From Planctomycetota bacterium (lineage in GTDB: Bacteria; Planctomycetota; UBA1135), in assembly GCA_027623585.1 (NCBI GenBank), contig JAQBVK010000136.1, positions 1 to 6,664 on the forward strand: 6,664 bases of DNA. Direction: 5' to 3'. Positions 1-6,664 of the stretch are shown here, in pieces. A program made the position numbers and the translations under genes. Position 1 is the stretch's first letter; the number at the start of each line of letters is the position of its first letter. Below the pieces are notes generated by a model that saw only the letters and a program-made list of their open reading frames with translations, was not told the DNA's origin and made no database searches.

Positions 1-3000
1 TCTCCGGCGGCCAACGCCGCCGCCGCGCCGTCCGTGTCAGCGATCCGGCTGAGAACGTCCGGCACGCGCAAGGAGGAGAGCGCGAACTCTTCGAACAGCG
101 CGGATTCTTCTTCTGCGGCGCGCGACTCTCCGCCCAGCAGTCGCTCGAGGTCGGCTGCGATCAAACGGTCCCAGCCGGAGAGTTCCGGCAAGGTCCAGAA
201 ATCGTTCAGCAGTTCGCGCGCGCGCTCGGTCAGGCCGGCGCTCTGAAGGCGCGCTGTGAGCAACAAGAGCATGGAGCGCGCCGTGGCCGGATGCAGCCGG
301 TCCGAGTCGTTCCATCCTTGCGCTGCGTCGGCAGCGAGCGACAACCATTCAGTCGACGGCGGCGGCCGATCTGCGCCGCCCGGGAACACGCGCATGAGGT
401 CGTCGAGGCCGACCTGCGGAGCCTGCAAGCGCGTTTCCACCGCGTACCATTCCTCCGGCGGAAACTGCACGTCGCTCACGTCGAAACGGCACAACGCGAT
501 TTCGAGCATTTGCAGAGCGCTCTCGAAACGGCCGACCTCGGCATAGATGCGCGCCGCCGGAATCGCCGGTCGACGCAAGAGCCCGCGATCCAATCGCTCG
601 ACTTCTTCCAGGATCGATCCACAACTCGTGAGCGCATGCTCCGCGTCAGCCACGCGCAACCAGGTCTCCAAGCTCAAGCGCAGAAAGTTCTCTCGTTCCC
701 AGATCGAACCTCCGGGATCCGCGCGGCGCAGGATCGCTTCTAGCGCGCGCAAGCGCGCCTCACCTTCAAGCACTCGCGTGACCTCGGCGATCAATTCACT
801 GGCTGAGACCGACGACGAACCTGACGGAAGCCAACTCGCCGCCGTCGCGAGGGAAGCCAGCCACTGATAAAGGCGCTCCGCGCGCGTCGAATCGCCGAGC
901 GCGGCGTAAACGCGCGCCACCGAACGCAAACCGCCGGAATCTTGCGGCGACACGCGCTCGGCGATGCGCCCGAACGCCTCGCGCTCGGCGGGCTCGAGAG
1001 TTTGCGCGGCATGTTCGAGGTAGCTCAGATAAGCCGCGCGCTCACGTGCGCCATCGCGCCCTTCGGCCAGCATGGCAAGCCACGCGTCCCGGGCGGCCCG
1101 CTCGCCGAGTTCTTCGATCTGCGCGAGTTGAAGGCCGCGCATCAAGGAAGCGGAGCGCGCGACGTCTCCCGCGCGCAGCTGCCGCAACTGCCGTTCCAGT
1201 TCCACCCGGCCGAAGGGATAGGTGGCAAGCGCTTCGGTGAAACTGCGCGGTGTTTTCCGCTCGACGTTCTGAACGGGATCTCGATCCACGTTCCAGGCCG
1301 CCAATCCGGTCTTCGGCTCCTTCTTCTCCTTGACCTCCTCCTTCACGGGAGGCACCGGCCACGCTGCGAGCGTGCTGCCCGAGTAGTAACTCACGCCGAT
1401 GAACATCATGCCGTTCGCGCGGTTGCCGGTGCCGAAGGTGCGCCAAGTGCGGCGATATTCAGCGCGCGCCGCTTCGAAGCGTTCTTCTTCCGAGGCTTTT
1501 CGCACGGAGTTCAGATCCGCGCGGCCCAACCTTCCATCGTCTTCGACCACAACTTCCGGCTCGACCATGGACTCGCGCATTTCGTTCGCGCGCGCGAGGT
1601 TGCCCAACCCCCGCCAACGATTCATGAGCCGCTGCTGCCAAGGCTCAGCTCCTTCCTCTTGAGCCGCGAGCGTCTGCAGCAAGCCCATCGAGATCGGGAT
1701 TTCACCGCGTTGCTCCAATTGCTGGTAGTACGCCGCCAGCTTCGTCATGTCCTCCGGCTCCGCGCGATAGGCTTCTTCCGCCGCGCGCAATTCCGCGGCG
1801 CGGTCTCCGAGCGCGCGATGGACGTCGCCGCGCAACTGCCCGAGCTGCTCGGACTCGCCGCTCCGGCCCTCTTCGACTTTGATCGCGCTGAGCAATTGCT
1901 CCGCGTTCTCCGGCACGAAGGCGGCCACCAAGATCCTCCGCGCGCTGTAGAGGTTGTAGTCCTCCTCAGCGCCGTTGACGGCCAACGCGGTCACCGCGGC
2001 GTTCATTGCTTCGAGCGCGGATCCCATGCGGCCGCGCTCAATGCGTACCGCAGCCAATTCGGCGCGGAAGATCGGGCTCTCCCCGTCCTTCGCGACGACG
2101 GCCTCGACGATCGGCTCGAGATAAGCCATGACCTCCGGGCCGCCGCGCAGTCCGCGTTCGACCGAGTAGGAGAACACTTGCACGTTCTCGACGTCGCCGA
2201 TGCCGTCGAGGAAGGCCTGCACCAGAAAATCCGCGTAGGCTTCGTCGATCTGCCCAAAAGTCTCGTTCAACAGATTCAGCGCGATGCTGCTGCGCGCGGT
2301 CGGCTGCACCTGGCTCCACACCGGCTGCAGCAGGGCAAGCCTCTGTTCCGGCAAGGCGAGACCGAGCAAGTTGGTGAGCCAGTACGCGCGATCCGGAACG
2401 GAAGCTTCGATGCGCTCGCGCAAGCTGTCGAGATCGAGCAACTCGCGACCGAGCTCCGTGCGCAAGCGGGTCAGGACGCGCAGATGGTTCTGGAAGGCCG
2501 GCGCCTCCGCATCGCTCATCAATTCAGTGACGTAGCCGTCGACGACCAGGTCGAAGGTCTCCGCATCGAGCGCGCTGCCCAGCCGCTTGAGCAGGAGATC
2601 CGCCGCGTTCGCGTCGTTGTAGTCCGAAGTCTTGGAGGCCAAGATCCGCAAGGTGGCCTGAGCGAGTTGCACCGCGACGTAGGGATCCTCGAGGAACAGC
2701 GCGGCCGAAAGGAGCTGTTGGAGCGCCGGCAAGGTGGTGCGGTCGCTGCCACGCAAATCCGTGCTCCGCAACATCCGTACCGCGCCTTCCTGATCCCCAG
2801 CCAAGAGCAACGGAAGTAGCGCGCGCACCGCGTCCGCGGCTGGGATGGGACCGCGCGAAGCCGCGCGCTCGGCCGTGCCGAAACGGGCCAGGGCTTCGGC
2901 GCGCAGGGATTCGTCGCGCCCGCTTCGCTCCGCCAGCCGTACGGCGGCGGCCACGTAGCCGTAGTCCCCGCGCGCCGCGCAGGCCGATTTGAGCAGCGCG

Positions 3001-6000
3001 GAGTCTTCGGGAAACGCGCGCAGCAGCAAGAGGTCGAGGTCTTCGGCCTGATCCAGCCAACCCATGGCCAGCGTCGTGCGCCGCAGCAACTCCGCGCGCG
3101 TCTTCACTCTCGGGAAGCCGGCGAGGTTCGCTTCCCGCTCGGAGCCGAGCGCTTCCAGCTCCCCGAGATCGCCTTCCAGCAAGCTTCGCTGTCCGTCCAC
3201 GAAAGCCTGCAACTCTTCAACCGTCGCCGCGGCCATGAAGCCTCGCTCGAGCACCGGGAACAAAGTCTCGTGCTCGTTCACGTTGCGCGGCATCCAACGC
3301 GTGGTGGGATCCGCCTCCTGCTTCTCGATCGTCGCGGCGGAGAGCGGGAAGCGATCCACCAGCAACTCCATGCCCGTGCGATACATCTCGGCGGCGCGCG
3401 CGTCGCGCCCAAGTTCCTCGTGCAACTCCCCGGCCTTCAAGAGCAGCGAAGCATCGGCGCCCGCGCTGGCCATCAAGCGTTCGTAGATCGTGAGCGCCTG
3501 CGTCACGAAGCGCGCATTCTCGAATGACGTCGCGATCTGACGCTGGAAGGAAGGCCAGTCCGGCACGTCACGCGCCAGATCGAAGGTCTTGGCTGCATTC
3601 GAGACCTCGCCGCTGGACAGGAAGGCCTCGCCCAGTTCGAGATAGACGTCTGGCGGCACCAGGTCGCCGAGTCCGATCAGGCGCCTTCCATACGCGAGCC
3701 GCCGCGTCTCGTCGCCGCCGGTGCGCATCGGCACCAGACGCCCGTTCACCACCGTATAACTGTTCAAGGAGCGGCCGAGCGCAAGATCCATCAATTCGCG
3801 CAACACCGACGCGCGCTGCTCGCCCGCGATCGGCAACGAGGCTTCGAGCGCGCGCATCCGGCCCTCGACGTCCTCCATCTCCTCGAAGAGATCCGCGCAG
3901 AGCTGGAAGAGATAGGTTTTGTCGTCGCGCGCGGCAAGCCGCTCGAGAATCGCGCGCAGCGTCCAGCGTTGCACCGGAGCCCGCGCGCGCATGTTCAACA
4001 CGCCGTCGACCGCAACCGTGAACAAGTCGTCCTGATCTGCGGTTTCGACCAGGAACTGGAACAGCCCGGTCGCACGTTCCGTCTCGCCCACCCGCCGCAT
4101 CGCCTCCGCGAGCAAGAGGTAGCTGTCGATGCGCCCAGGGTGAGCGGCGAGTCCCTTGCGGTACACGCGGATTGCTTCGTCATCGAGCTTCGCGAGCGAA
4201 AGCACTCCCGCTTCGAATTCGGCGGCGTCCGAAGGATCCTCCAGGGCGGCGAGATCGCGAAGCACCACGCGCGCCTCCTGCGGTTTGCCGCGCTCAAGCA
4301 TGCTCATCGCGAGTTGACGCAGCCGATCGGAGCGGTTCTCCGGATCGAGCTCGATCAATTTTTCGATGGTGCGCTCGAAATGGTAGTAGTCACGGCCGGA
4401 CAGGTAGACGCGCGCCTTCTCGTTGAGCGTGCCGACCGGATCGTCTCCCACGCGTTTCAGGTACTCCTCCAGGATTTCGGCCGCCGAGACCGGATCGCCG
4501 ACCTTCTGATACAGGCGCACGAGCAGGGAGGCGTCCCGCTCTTCGGCGGTGCCTGCGGCGAGCATCTGCTCCAGCTCGACCGCGATGTCCGCGAGCACGC
4601 CCAGCCGCGACGCCGTCGCCAACAATCGGTCCTCGATCTGCCGCCGACGCGGCGCCGACTGAACCTTTCGCCACAGCCCGCGCCAGAGTTCCAGCGCGCG
4701 TTCTTCCTCGCCGGTCTCCGAGAGTAGCCAAGCGAGCCGCATCTCGAGGTCTTCTTCGGCGTTCACCCCCCCCCGCACGGCGCGAATACCTTCGAGCACT
4801 TCCACGGCGCGCTTCTTCAAGCCGATCCGTTCGTACGCCTCGGCAAGTTCCACGCGCGCAGGTGAGCGCGGGTCCGATTCCTGGTCGAAAGTCTCCAACT
4901 CGGCCTGCGCGTTCTCGATGCGGCCGCGGCTCAGCTCGAAGTCGAACAGGAAGAGCCGGGCTTGCAGTCCGGTTTCGCCGTTTCCCAGAACCCGCTCGGC
5001 AGCCTCGCGCGCCAGATCGTCGAGGCCGAGCGCCGCAGCCGACTCTGCGACGAGCAGCAAGTGCGCCGGATCCGCGTCCGCGCCGAGCAGGTCTTGCCAG
5101 ACGGCGCGCGCCTCTTCCTGTTGCCCGCGCTCGAGGCGGTAGCGGGAAAGGCCTTCGCGCCACTCGAGTTGCGCGGGATCGGCGGCGATCAATTCAGCGT
5201 AAGCCGCGATCAATTCCTCCTCGCGCCCGGCTTCGCGGCAGATGTCGAGCAACAGCCGGCGCATCTCCGGCGTGAAACCCTGCTCGCCCCCGTCATCGAA
5301 CAGCGCCAGCGCTTCATCCACGCGCGCGGTTTCGCGCAACAGGTCGATCCACGCCAGTCGCGACTCTGCGTCGAGCCTCGGTTCCGCGGCGAAGCGCTCG
5401 ATCAACGCGTCCAGCGAGTCATCGGCACGATGCGCTTCAGAGAGCACCGTCAATGCGTAGAGACGGTCTCGCTTGGTGGCGGCGTACGTGCGCGCCTGCC
5501 AAGCATGCGCCTGCGCCGCGCTCGCGTCGTCAGCGGCGAGCGCCCATTCGGCCAAGCGGACCTCTCGGCGGAAGCGCGCGGTGCCTTCGCCGATCGCCGG
5601 ATAGAGCAGAATCGCCTCCTGCGGACGGCCGAGCATCGCCAGCACGACCGCCGCGCGAGAACGTCCGTTGTCGTCCACGCCCTCCTCGGCGGCCAAGGTG
5701 TAGAGTCGGGAAGGCGCTTCCGAATCGCTCCCGCTTTCCGGATCGGCGCCAGGCACCGGACGGCGGAACGCCTCGATCAAGGCGATGCGACGGTCCACCA
5801 GAGCGAGCAGAGAAGGATCATCCGTGGCCTCGCGCAAGCGCGCATAAGCCTCGCCGGCCAGATCACTGCGATCGAGCGCATCGAGCAATCGCGCGTGGAG
5901 GAACAAACGCGGCGCGCTGGCCTCCTGCTCGATCGCCTGCTCGATGCTGCTGACGGCATCCGTCAGCAAACCTTCGCGGTACTGCACGGCAGCCAGCACT

Positions 6001-6224
6001 TCGAAGGCGCGCGCGCGCGCGAGGATCTCGGCTTGATTAACGCACAGGGCGCGCAACTCTGCGAGCAAGGCGTCGGACTCGCCGTGCTCCAACCATGCTT
6101 CGCGCTGCAGGAGCGCGGCGAGTTCAGAGGCCGGTTCCGCCGACTCCAAACGCTCCGCGAGAGTGCTTTGCGAAGTCGGCGCCGGCGCCTGCAGCGTGAG
6201 CGCGAGGATCCAAGCAATGATCAT
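1..6224 (-). CDS. Giant TPR-repeat protein, probably exported (3' end outside window)
   Basis: The frame is open from ATG 6224 to the left edge: 2074 complete codons and no stop. The start is fixed by an in-frame TAA at 6242-6240, no other start codon between, and a strong ribosome binding site. Residues 1-15 are hydrophobic and resemble a signal peptide. The rest is almost entirely helical, with TPR-type spacing (small residue at 8, Gly at 15, Ala at 20, aromatic or Leu at 24). Clear motifs lie near residues 71-104, 185-218, 352-386, 454-487, 492-526, 639-672, 699-732, 858-891, 925-958, 1459-1492, 1763-1796 and 1884-1917; degenerate helical repeats lie between. In the 858-891 unit G865, F868, G872, A877, F881 and A884 fit the consensus. 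I see no catalytic motif. Non-repeat breaks occur near 820-856, 960-1040 and 1600-1662. TPR arrays bind proteins and build complexes; a periplasmic or surface scaffold working with the upstream membrane protein is inferred. No specific family is recognised. Confidence 0.93.
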   Translation of the reverse strand, partial: MIIAWILALTLQAPAPTSQSTLAERLESAEPASELAALLQREAWLEHGESDALLAELRALCVNQAEILARARAFEVLAAVQYREGLLTDAVSSIEQAIEQEASAPRLFLHARLLDALDRSDLAGEAYARLREATDDPSLLALVDRRIALIEAFRRPVPGADPESGSDSEAPSRLYTLAAEEGVDDNGRSRAAVVLAMLGRPQEAILLYPAIGEGTARFRREVRLAEWALAADDASAAQAHAWQARTYAATKRDRLYALTVLSEAHRADDSLDALIERFAAEPRLDAESRLAWIDLLRETARVDEALALFDDGGEQGFTPEMRRLLLDICREAGREEELIAAYAELIAADPAQLEWREGLSRYRLERGQQEEARAVWQDLLGADADPAHLLLVAESAAALGLDDLAREAAERVLGNGETGLQARLFLFDFELSRGRIENAQAELETFDQESDPRSPARVELAEAYERIGLKKRAVEVLEGIRAVRGGVNAEEDLEMRLAWLLSETGEEERALELWRGLWRKVQSAPRRRQIEDRLLATASRLGVLADIAVELEQMLAAGTAEERDASLLVRLYQKVGDPVSAAEILEEYLKRVGDDPVGTLNEKARVYLSGRDYYHFERTIEKLIELDPENRSDRLRQLAMSMLERGKPQEARVVLRDLAALEDPSDAAEFEAGVLSLAKLDDEAIRVYRKGLAAHPGRIDSYLLLAEAMRRVGETERATGLFQFLVETADQDDLFTVAVDGVLNMRARAPVQRWTLRAILERLAARDDKTYLFQLCADLFEEMEDVEGRMRALEASLPIAGEQRASVLRELMDLALGRSLNSYTVVNGRLVPMRTGGDETRRLAYGRRLIGLGDLVPPDVYLELGEAFLSSGEVSNAAKTFDLARDVPDWPSFQRQIATSFENARFVTQALTIYERLMASAGADASLLLKAGELHEELGRDARAAEMYRTGMELLVDRFPLSAATIEKQEADPTTRWMPRNVNEHETLFPVLERGFMAAATVEELQAFVDGQRSLLEGDLGELEALGSEREANLAGFPRVKTRAELLRRTTLAMGWLDQAEDLDLLLLRAFPEDSALLKSACAARGDYGYVAAAVRLAERSGRDESLRAEALARFGTAERAASRGPIPAADAVRALLPLLLAGDQEGAVRMLRSTDLRGSDRTTLPALQQLLSAALFLEDPYVAVQLAQATLRILASKTSDYNDANAADLLLKRLGSALDAETFDLVVDGYVTELMSDAEAPAFQNHLRVLTRLRTELGRELLDLDSLRERIEASVPDRAYWLTNLLGLALPEQRLALLQPVWSQVQPTARSSIALNLLNETFGQIDEAYADFLVQAFLDGIGDVENVQVFSYSVERGLRGGPEVMAYLEPIVEAVVAKDGESPIFRAELAAVRIERGRMGSALEAMNAAVTALAVNGAEEDYNLYSARRILVAAFVPENAEQLLSAIKVEEGRSGESEQLGQLRGDVHRALGDRAAELRAAEEAYRAEPEDMTKLAAYYQQLEQRGEIPISMGLLQTLAAQEEGAEPWQQRLMNRWRGLGNLARANEMRESMVEPEVVVEDDGRLGRADLNSVRKASEEERFEAARAEYRRTWRTFGTGNRANGMMFIGVSYYSGSTLAAWPVPPVKEEVKEKKEPKTGLAAWNVDRDPVQNVERKTPRSFTEALATYPFGRVELERQLRQLRAGDVARSASLMRGLQLAQIEELGERAARDAWLAMLAEGRDGARERAAYLSYLEHAAQTLEPAEREAFGRIAERVSPQDSGGLRSVARVYAALGDSTRAERLYQWLASLATAASWLPSGSSSVSASELIAEVTRVLEGEARLRALEAILRRADPGGSIWERENFLRLSLETWLRVADAEHALTSCGSILEEVERLDRGLLRRPAIPAARIYAEVGRFESALQMLEIALCRFDVSDVQFPPEEWYAVETRLQAPQVGLDDLMRVFPGGADRPPPSTEWLSLAADAAQGWNDSDRLHPATARSMLLLLTARLQSAGLTERARELLNDFWTLPELSGWDRLIAADLERLLGGESRAAEEESALFEEFALSSLRVPDVLSRIADTDGAAAALAAG
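480..938 (-). other. C-terminal TPR-like units, residues 1763-1915
   Basis: Two good TPR matches, 1763-1796 (A1770, Y1773, G1777, A1782, Y1786) and 1884-1917 (A1891, Y1894, G1898, A1903, L1907, A1910), flank weaker helices and a Ser-rich loop at residues 1797-1809. Helical sequence continues past them to the window edge. Confidence 0.6.
1311..1343 (-). other. Lysine/glutamate-rich linker, residues 1628-1638
   Basis: The residues read KEEVKEKKEPK: five Lys in eleven positions, in a protein that otherwise uses Arg almost exclusively for positive charge. It follows a Pro-rich stretch and an aromatic patch and looks like an exposed linker between two helical halves. Confidence 0.65.
1755..2072 (-). 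other. TPR-like block, residues 1385-1490
   Basis: Three helical pairs. The last (near 1459-1492) has G1466, G1473, A1482, A1485 and P1490 at or near TPR positions 8, 15, 24, 27 and 32. The earlier units are degenerate. Confidence 0.6.
3354..3656 (-). other. TPR block, residues 857-957
   Basis: This block holds the two closest matches to the TPR consensus in the protein: 858-891 (G865, F868, G872, A877, F881, A884) and 925-958 (G932, G939, A944, Y948, G951). One less regular unit lies between them. Confidence 0.75.
4050..4751 (-). other. TPR block, residues 492-725
   Basis: About seven helical pairs. Clear units include 492-526 (A498, G505, A510, W514), 639-672 (A639, G646, A651, L655) and 699-732 (A706, G713, A718, F722). 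It follows the previous block without a real linker, separated only by the short stretch encoded at the G9 tract. Confidence 0.75.
4761..5276 (-). other. TPR block, residues 317-488
   Basis: This is about five consecutive repeats of 33-35 residues. The best-fitting unit, near 454-487, has A461, Y464, G468, A473 and L477 at consensus positions 8, 11, 15, 20 and 24. A unit near 352-386 has G367, A372 and W376. The continuous helix-turn-helix periodicity predicts a superhelical binding surface. Confidence 0.75.
4766..4774 (-). repeat. Nine-G homopolymer inside the TPR gene
   Basis: The plus strand has nine consecutive C, so the coding strand has nine G, spanning codons R484, G485, G486 and V487. 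Losing one base would give an immediate TGA. Gaining one would shift into a frame that stays open to a stop at 4390. The tract lies in a variable stretch between helical repeats. It may be a slippage site or a chance product of GC-rich coding. Confidence 0.85.
6180..6224 (-). other. Putative signal peptide of the TPR protein
   Basis: The first 13 residues form a hydrophobic stretch (MIIAWILALTLQA) followed by P-A-P. An A13-x-A15 pattern offers a possible signal peptidase I site. The n-region has no Arg or Lys and a Pro follows the candidate site, so it is not ideal. An uncleaved N-terminal anchor is possible. There is no lipobox Cys. Confidence 0.6.
6221..6224 (-). other. ATGA stop/start overlap between the two genes
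   Basis: The minus strand reads ATGA. The ATG (6224-6222) starts the TPR gene and the TGA (6223-6221) ends the membrane protein gene. This arrangement is typical of translational coupling within an operon and suggests the two products are made together. Confidence 0.9.
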
Positions 6225-6664
6225 GCGACCCTCCTTCGATTACGCCGGCGATGGAAGACGTCGCCGAGATAGACCAGCAGCGCCGCGAGGAAACACCACG
6301 CCGTCCAGTTGCTCGCGCCGAGCACGGCGGCGCGGCCGCCGGAACGCGGCGCGTTCGCCGCCGCACCGGCGAGATCCAGCCAATCTCCGCCCGTGACTTC
6401 CGCCGCATGCTCGAGGTCGAAGTTGGCGCGCGGCGGCACGGCGAGTTCAGCGTACTCGCCGGCGCGCGGCGTGGAGAGCAAACGATGAGGAGCTGCGTTC
6501 GGCTCGGCCGCGCTGCCCGCGAGCACGCGCACTTCGATGTCCGGCGAAGCCGTCCAGCGCGCCACGAACAGGCTCTCAGCGCGTTGATCGAAGACCAGCG
6601 CTCGATCGCCGTCGAATAGGCGCGCCATCGGCAGCTCCGTGCCCGGACGTCTGAGCATGGCACG
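6221..6664 (-). CDS. C-terminal end of membrane protein, BatA/VWA-like (5' end outside window)
   Basis: The frame is open from the right edge to TGA at 6223-6221, giving 147 codons. The ATG at 6658 is probably internal, because the frame continues upstream of it to the edge and no ribosome binding site can be judged there. The fragment begins with a beta-rich, soluble-looking part and ends with one hydrophobic helix (W118 to F135, counting from the Met at 6658) followed by a tail with six Arg in nine residues. By the positive-inside rule the tail is cytoplasmic and the soluble part lies outside the membrane. This resembles the end of BatA-type or von Willebrand/glutamine-amidotransferase-like membrane proteins, which often close with a helix and a short Arg-rich tail. 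No metal-binding or catalytic motif is visible, so the family call is inference. The gene overlaps the TPR gene by four bases and probably shares its transcript. Confidence 0.8.
   Translation of the reverse strand, partial: RAMLRRPGTELPMARLFDGDRALVFDQRAESLFVARWTASPDIEVRVLAGSAAEPNAAPHRLLSTPRAGEYAELAVPPRANFDLEHAAEVTGGDWLDLAGAAANAPRSGGRAAVLGASNWTAWCFLAALLVYLGDVFHRRRNRRRVA
6230..6235 (-). promoter_or_regulatory. Strong ribosome binding site of the TPR gene
   Basis: The minus strand reads AAGGAGGG at 6236-6229. The AGGAGG core is a full match to the anti-Shine-Dalgarno sequence and lies five bases from the ATG at 6224. It sits inside the last codons of the upstream gene. With the in-frame TAA at 6242-6240 it settles the start of the giant ORF. 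Confidence 0.9.
6254..6307 (-). other. C-terminal transmembrane helix of the upstream protein
   Basis: Eighteen residues from W118 to F135 (counted from the Met at 6658) are almost all hydrophobic, with one Asp near the end. They are followed directly by H-R-R-R-N-R-R-R. The basic tail predicts that this end is cytoplasmic. Confidence 0.8.

Noticed and set aside
942..2819. A 625-codon plus-strand open frame
   Set aside because: It lies exactly in codon register antisense to the giant minus-strand gene. It is open only because TTA, CTA and TCA codons are rare there (for example it ends at a CTA codon of the real gene). Its translation is Arg/His/Gln-rich with no domain.
2524..3060. A 178-codon minus-strand ORF
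   Set aside because: Out-of-frame shadow inside the giant gene with Arg/Gly-rich composition. The frame of the TPR gene is unbroken through this stretch.
3969..4727. A 252-codon plus-strand open frame
   Set aside because: Another in-register antisense shadow of the TPR gene, ending at a plus-strand TAG that is a CTA Leu codon on the minus strand.
4390..5163. A 257-codon minus-strand ORF in a different frame
   Set aside because: Its product is extremely Arg/Gly/Ala-rich, as expected from a GC-rich out-of-frame reading, and it lies wholly inside the TPR gene. It matters only as the frame that would follow gain of one G in the G9 tract.
5188..5218. Recurrent short word ATCAATTC (twice here, also near 791, 2518 and 3790)
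   Set aside because: It encodes the common Glu-Leu-Ile/Met helix word (GAA TTG AT-) in the TPR protein. Spacing is irregular and flanks differ, so it is not a DNA repeat array or operator.
4962..6272. A 436-codon plus-strand open frame
   Set aside because: Same in-register antisense shadow. It also runs across the well-supported stop/start junction at 6221-6224 and has no recognisable motif.
6124..6663. A 179-codon minus-strand ORF overlapping the end of the membrane protein gene
   Set aside because: It is Arg/Ser/Cys-rich with no hydrophobic helix. The alternative frame ends precisely at the ATGA junction and has a clear transmembrane helix with basic tail.

Overview
The window is almost wholly filled by one very long minus-strand gene. 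Its reading frame stays open from an ATG at 6224 down to the left edge (2074 complete codons), with no stop inside the window. It encodes a probably exported, giant all-alpha protein built of tetratricopeptide-like (TPR) repeats. Its C-terminus lies beyond position 1. Because the frame has no stop in the window, a search that reports only ORFs closed by both a start and a stop will miss it and return mostly antisense or out-of-frame shadows.

Layout on the minus strand, in transcription order. (1) Positions 6664-6221 hold the last 147 codons of an upstream gene. It ends in a single transmembrane helix and a very basic cytoplasmic tail, the usual end of BatA/von Willebrand-type membrane proteins, although no diagnostic domain is visible in this fragment. 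(2) Its TGA overlaps the ATG of the giant gene in an ATGA arrangement (6221-6224), and a strong AGGAGG ribosome binding site lies 5 bases upstream of that ATG. (3) The TPR gene occupies 6224 to 1. There is no intergenic DNA, and I see no tRNA, rRNA, CRISPR, insertion sequence or terminator.

The two genes are probably one operon with coupled translation. A membrane protein whose bulk lies outside the cytoplasmic membrane, followed by a secreted TPR scaffold, recalls the Bat (Bacteroides aerotolerance) type of operon, where VWA membrane proteins are encoded beside TPR proteins. That comparison is inference, and the scaffold role is a hypothesis.

The DNA is GC-rich (about two thirds by eye). 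The protein is rich in Ala, Arg, Glu and Leu and poor in Lys, and the Leu/Ser codons TTA, CTA and TCA are rare. Very long TPR proteins beside BatA-like membrane proteins are common in Planctomycetota and some other large-genome GC-rich bacteria. I regard that assignment as plausible but unproven.

The points most worth checking are the size of the gene, a run of nine G in its coding strand where loss of one base would give an immediate stop, and a Lys- and aromatic-rich segment that interrupts the helical repeats.
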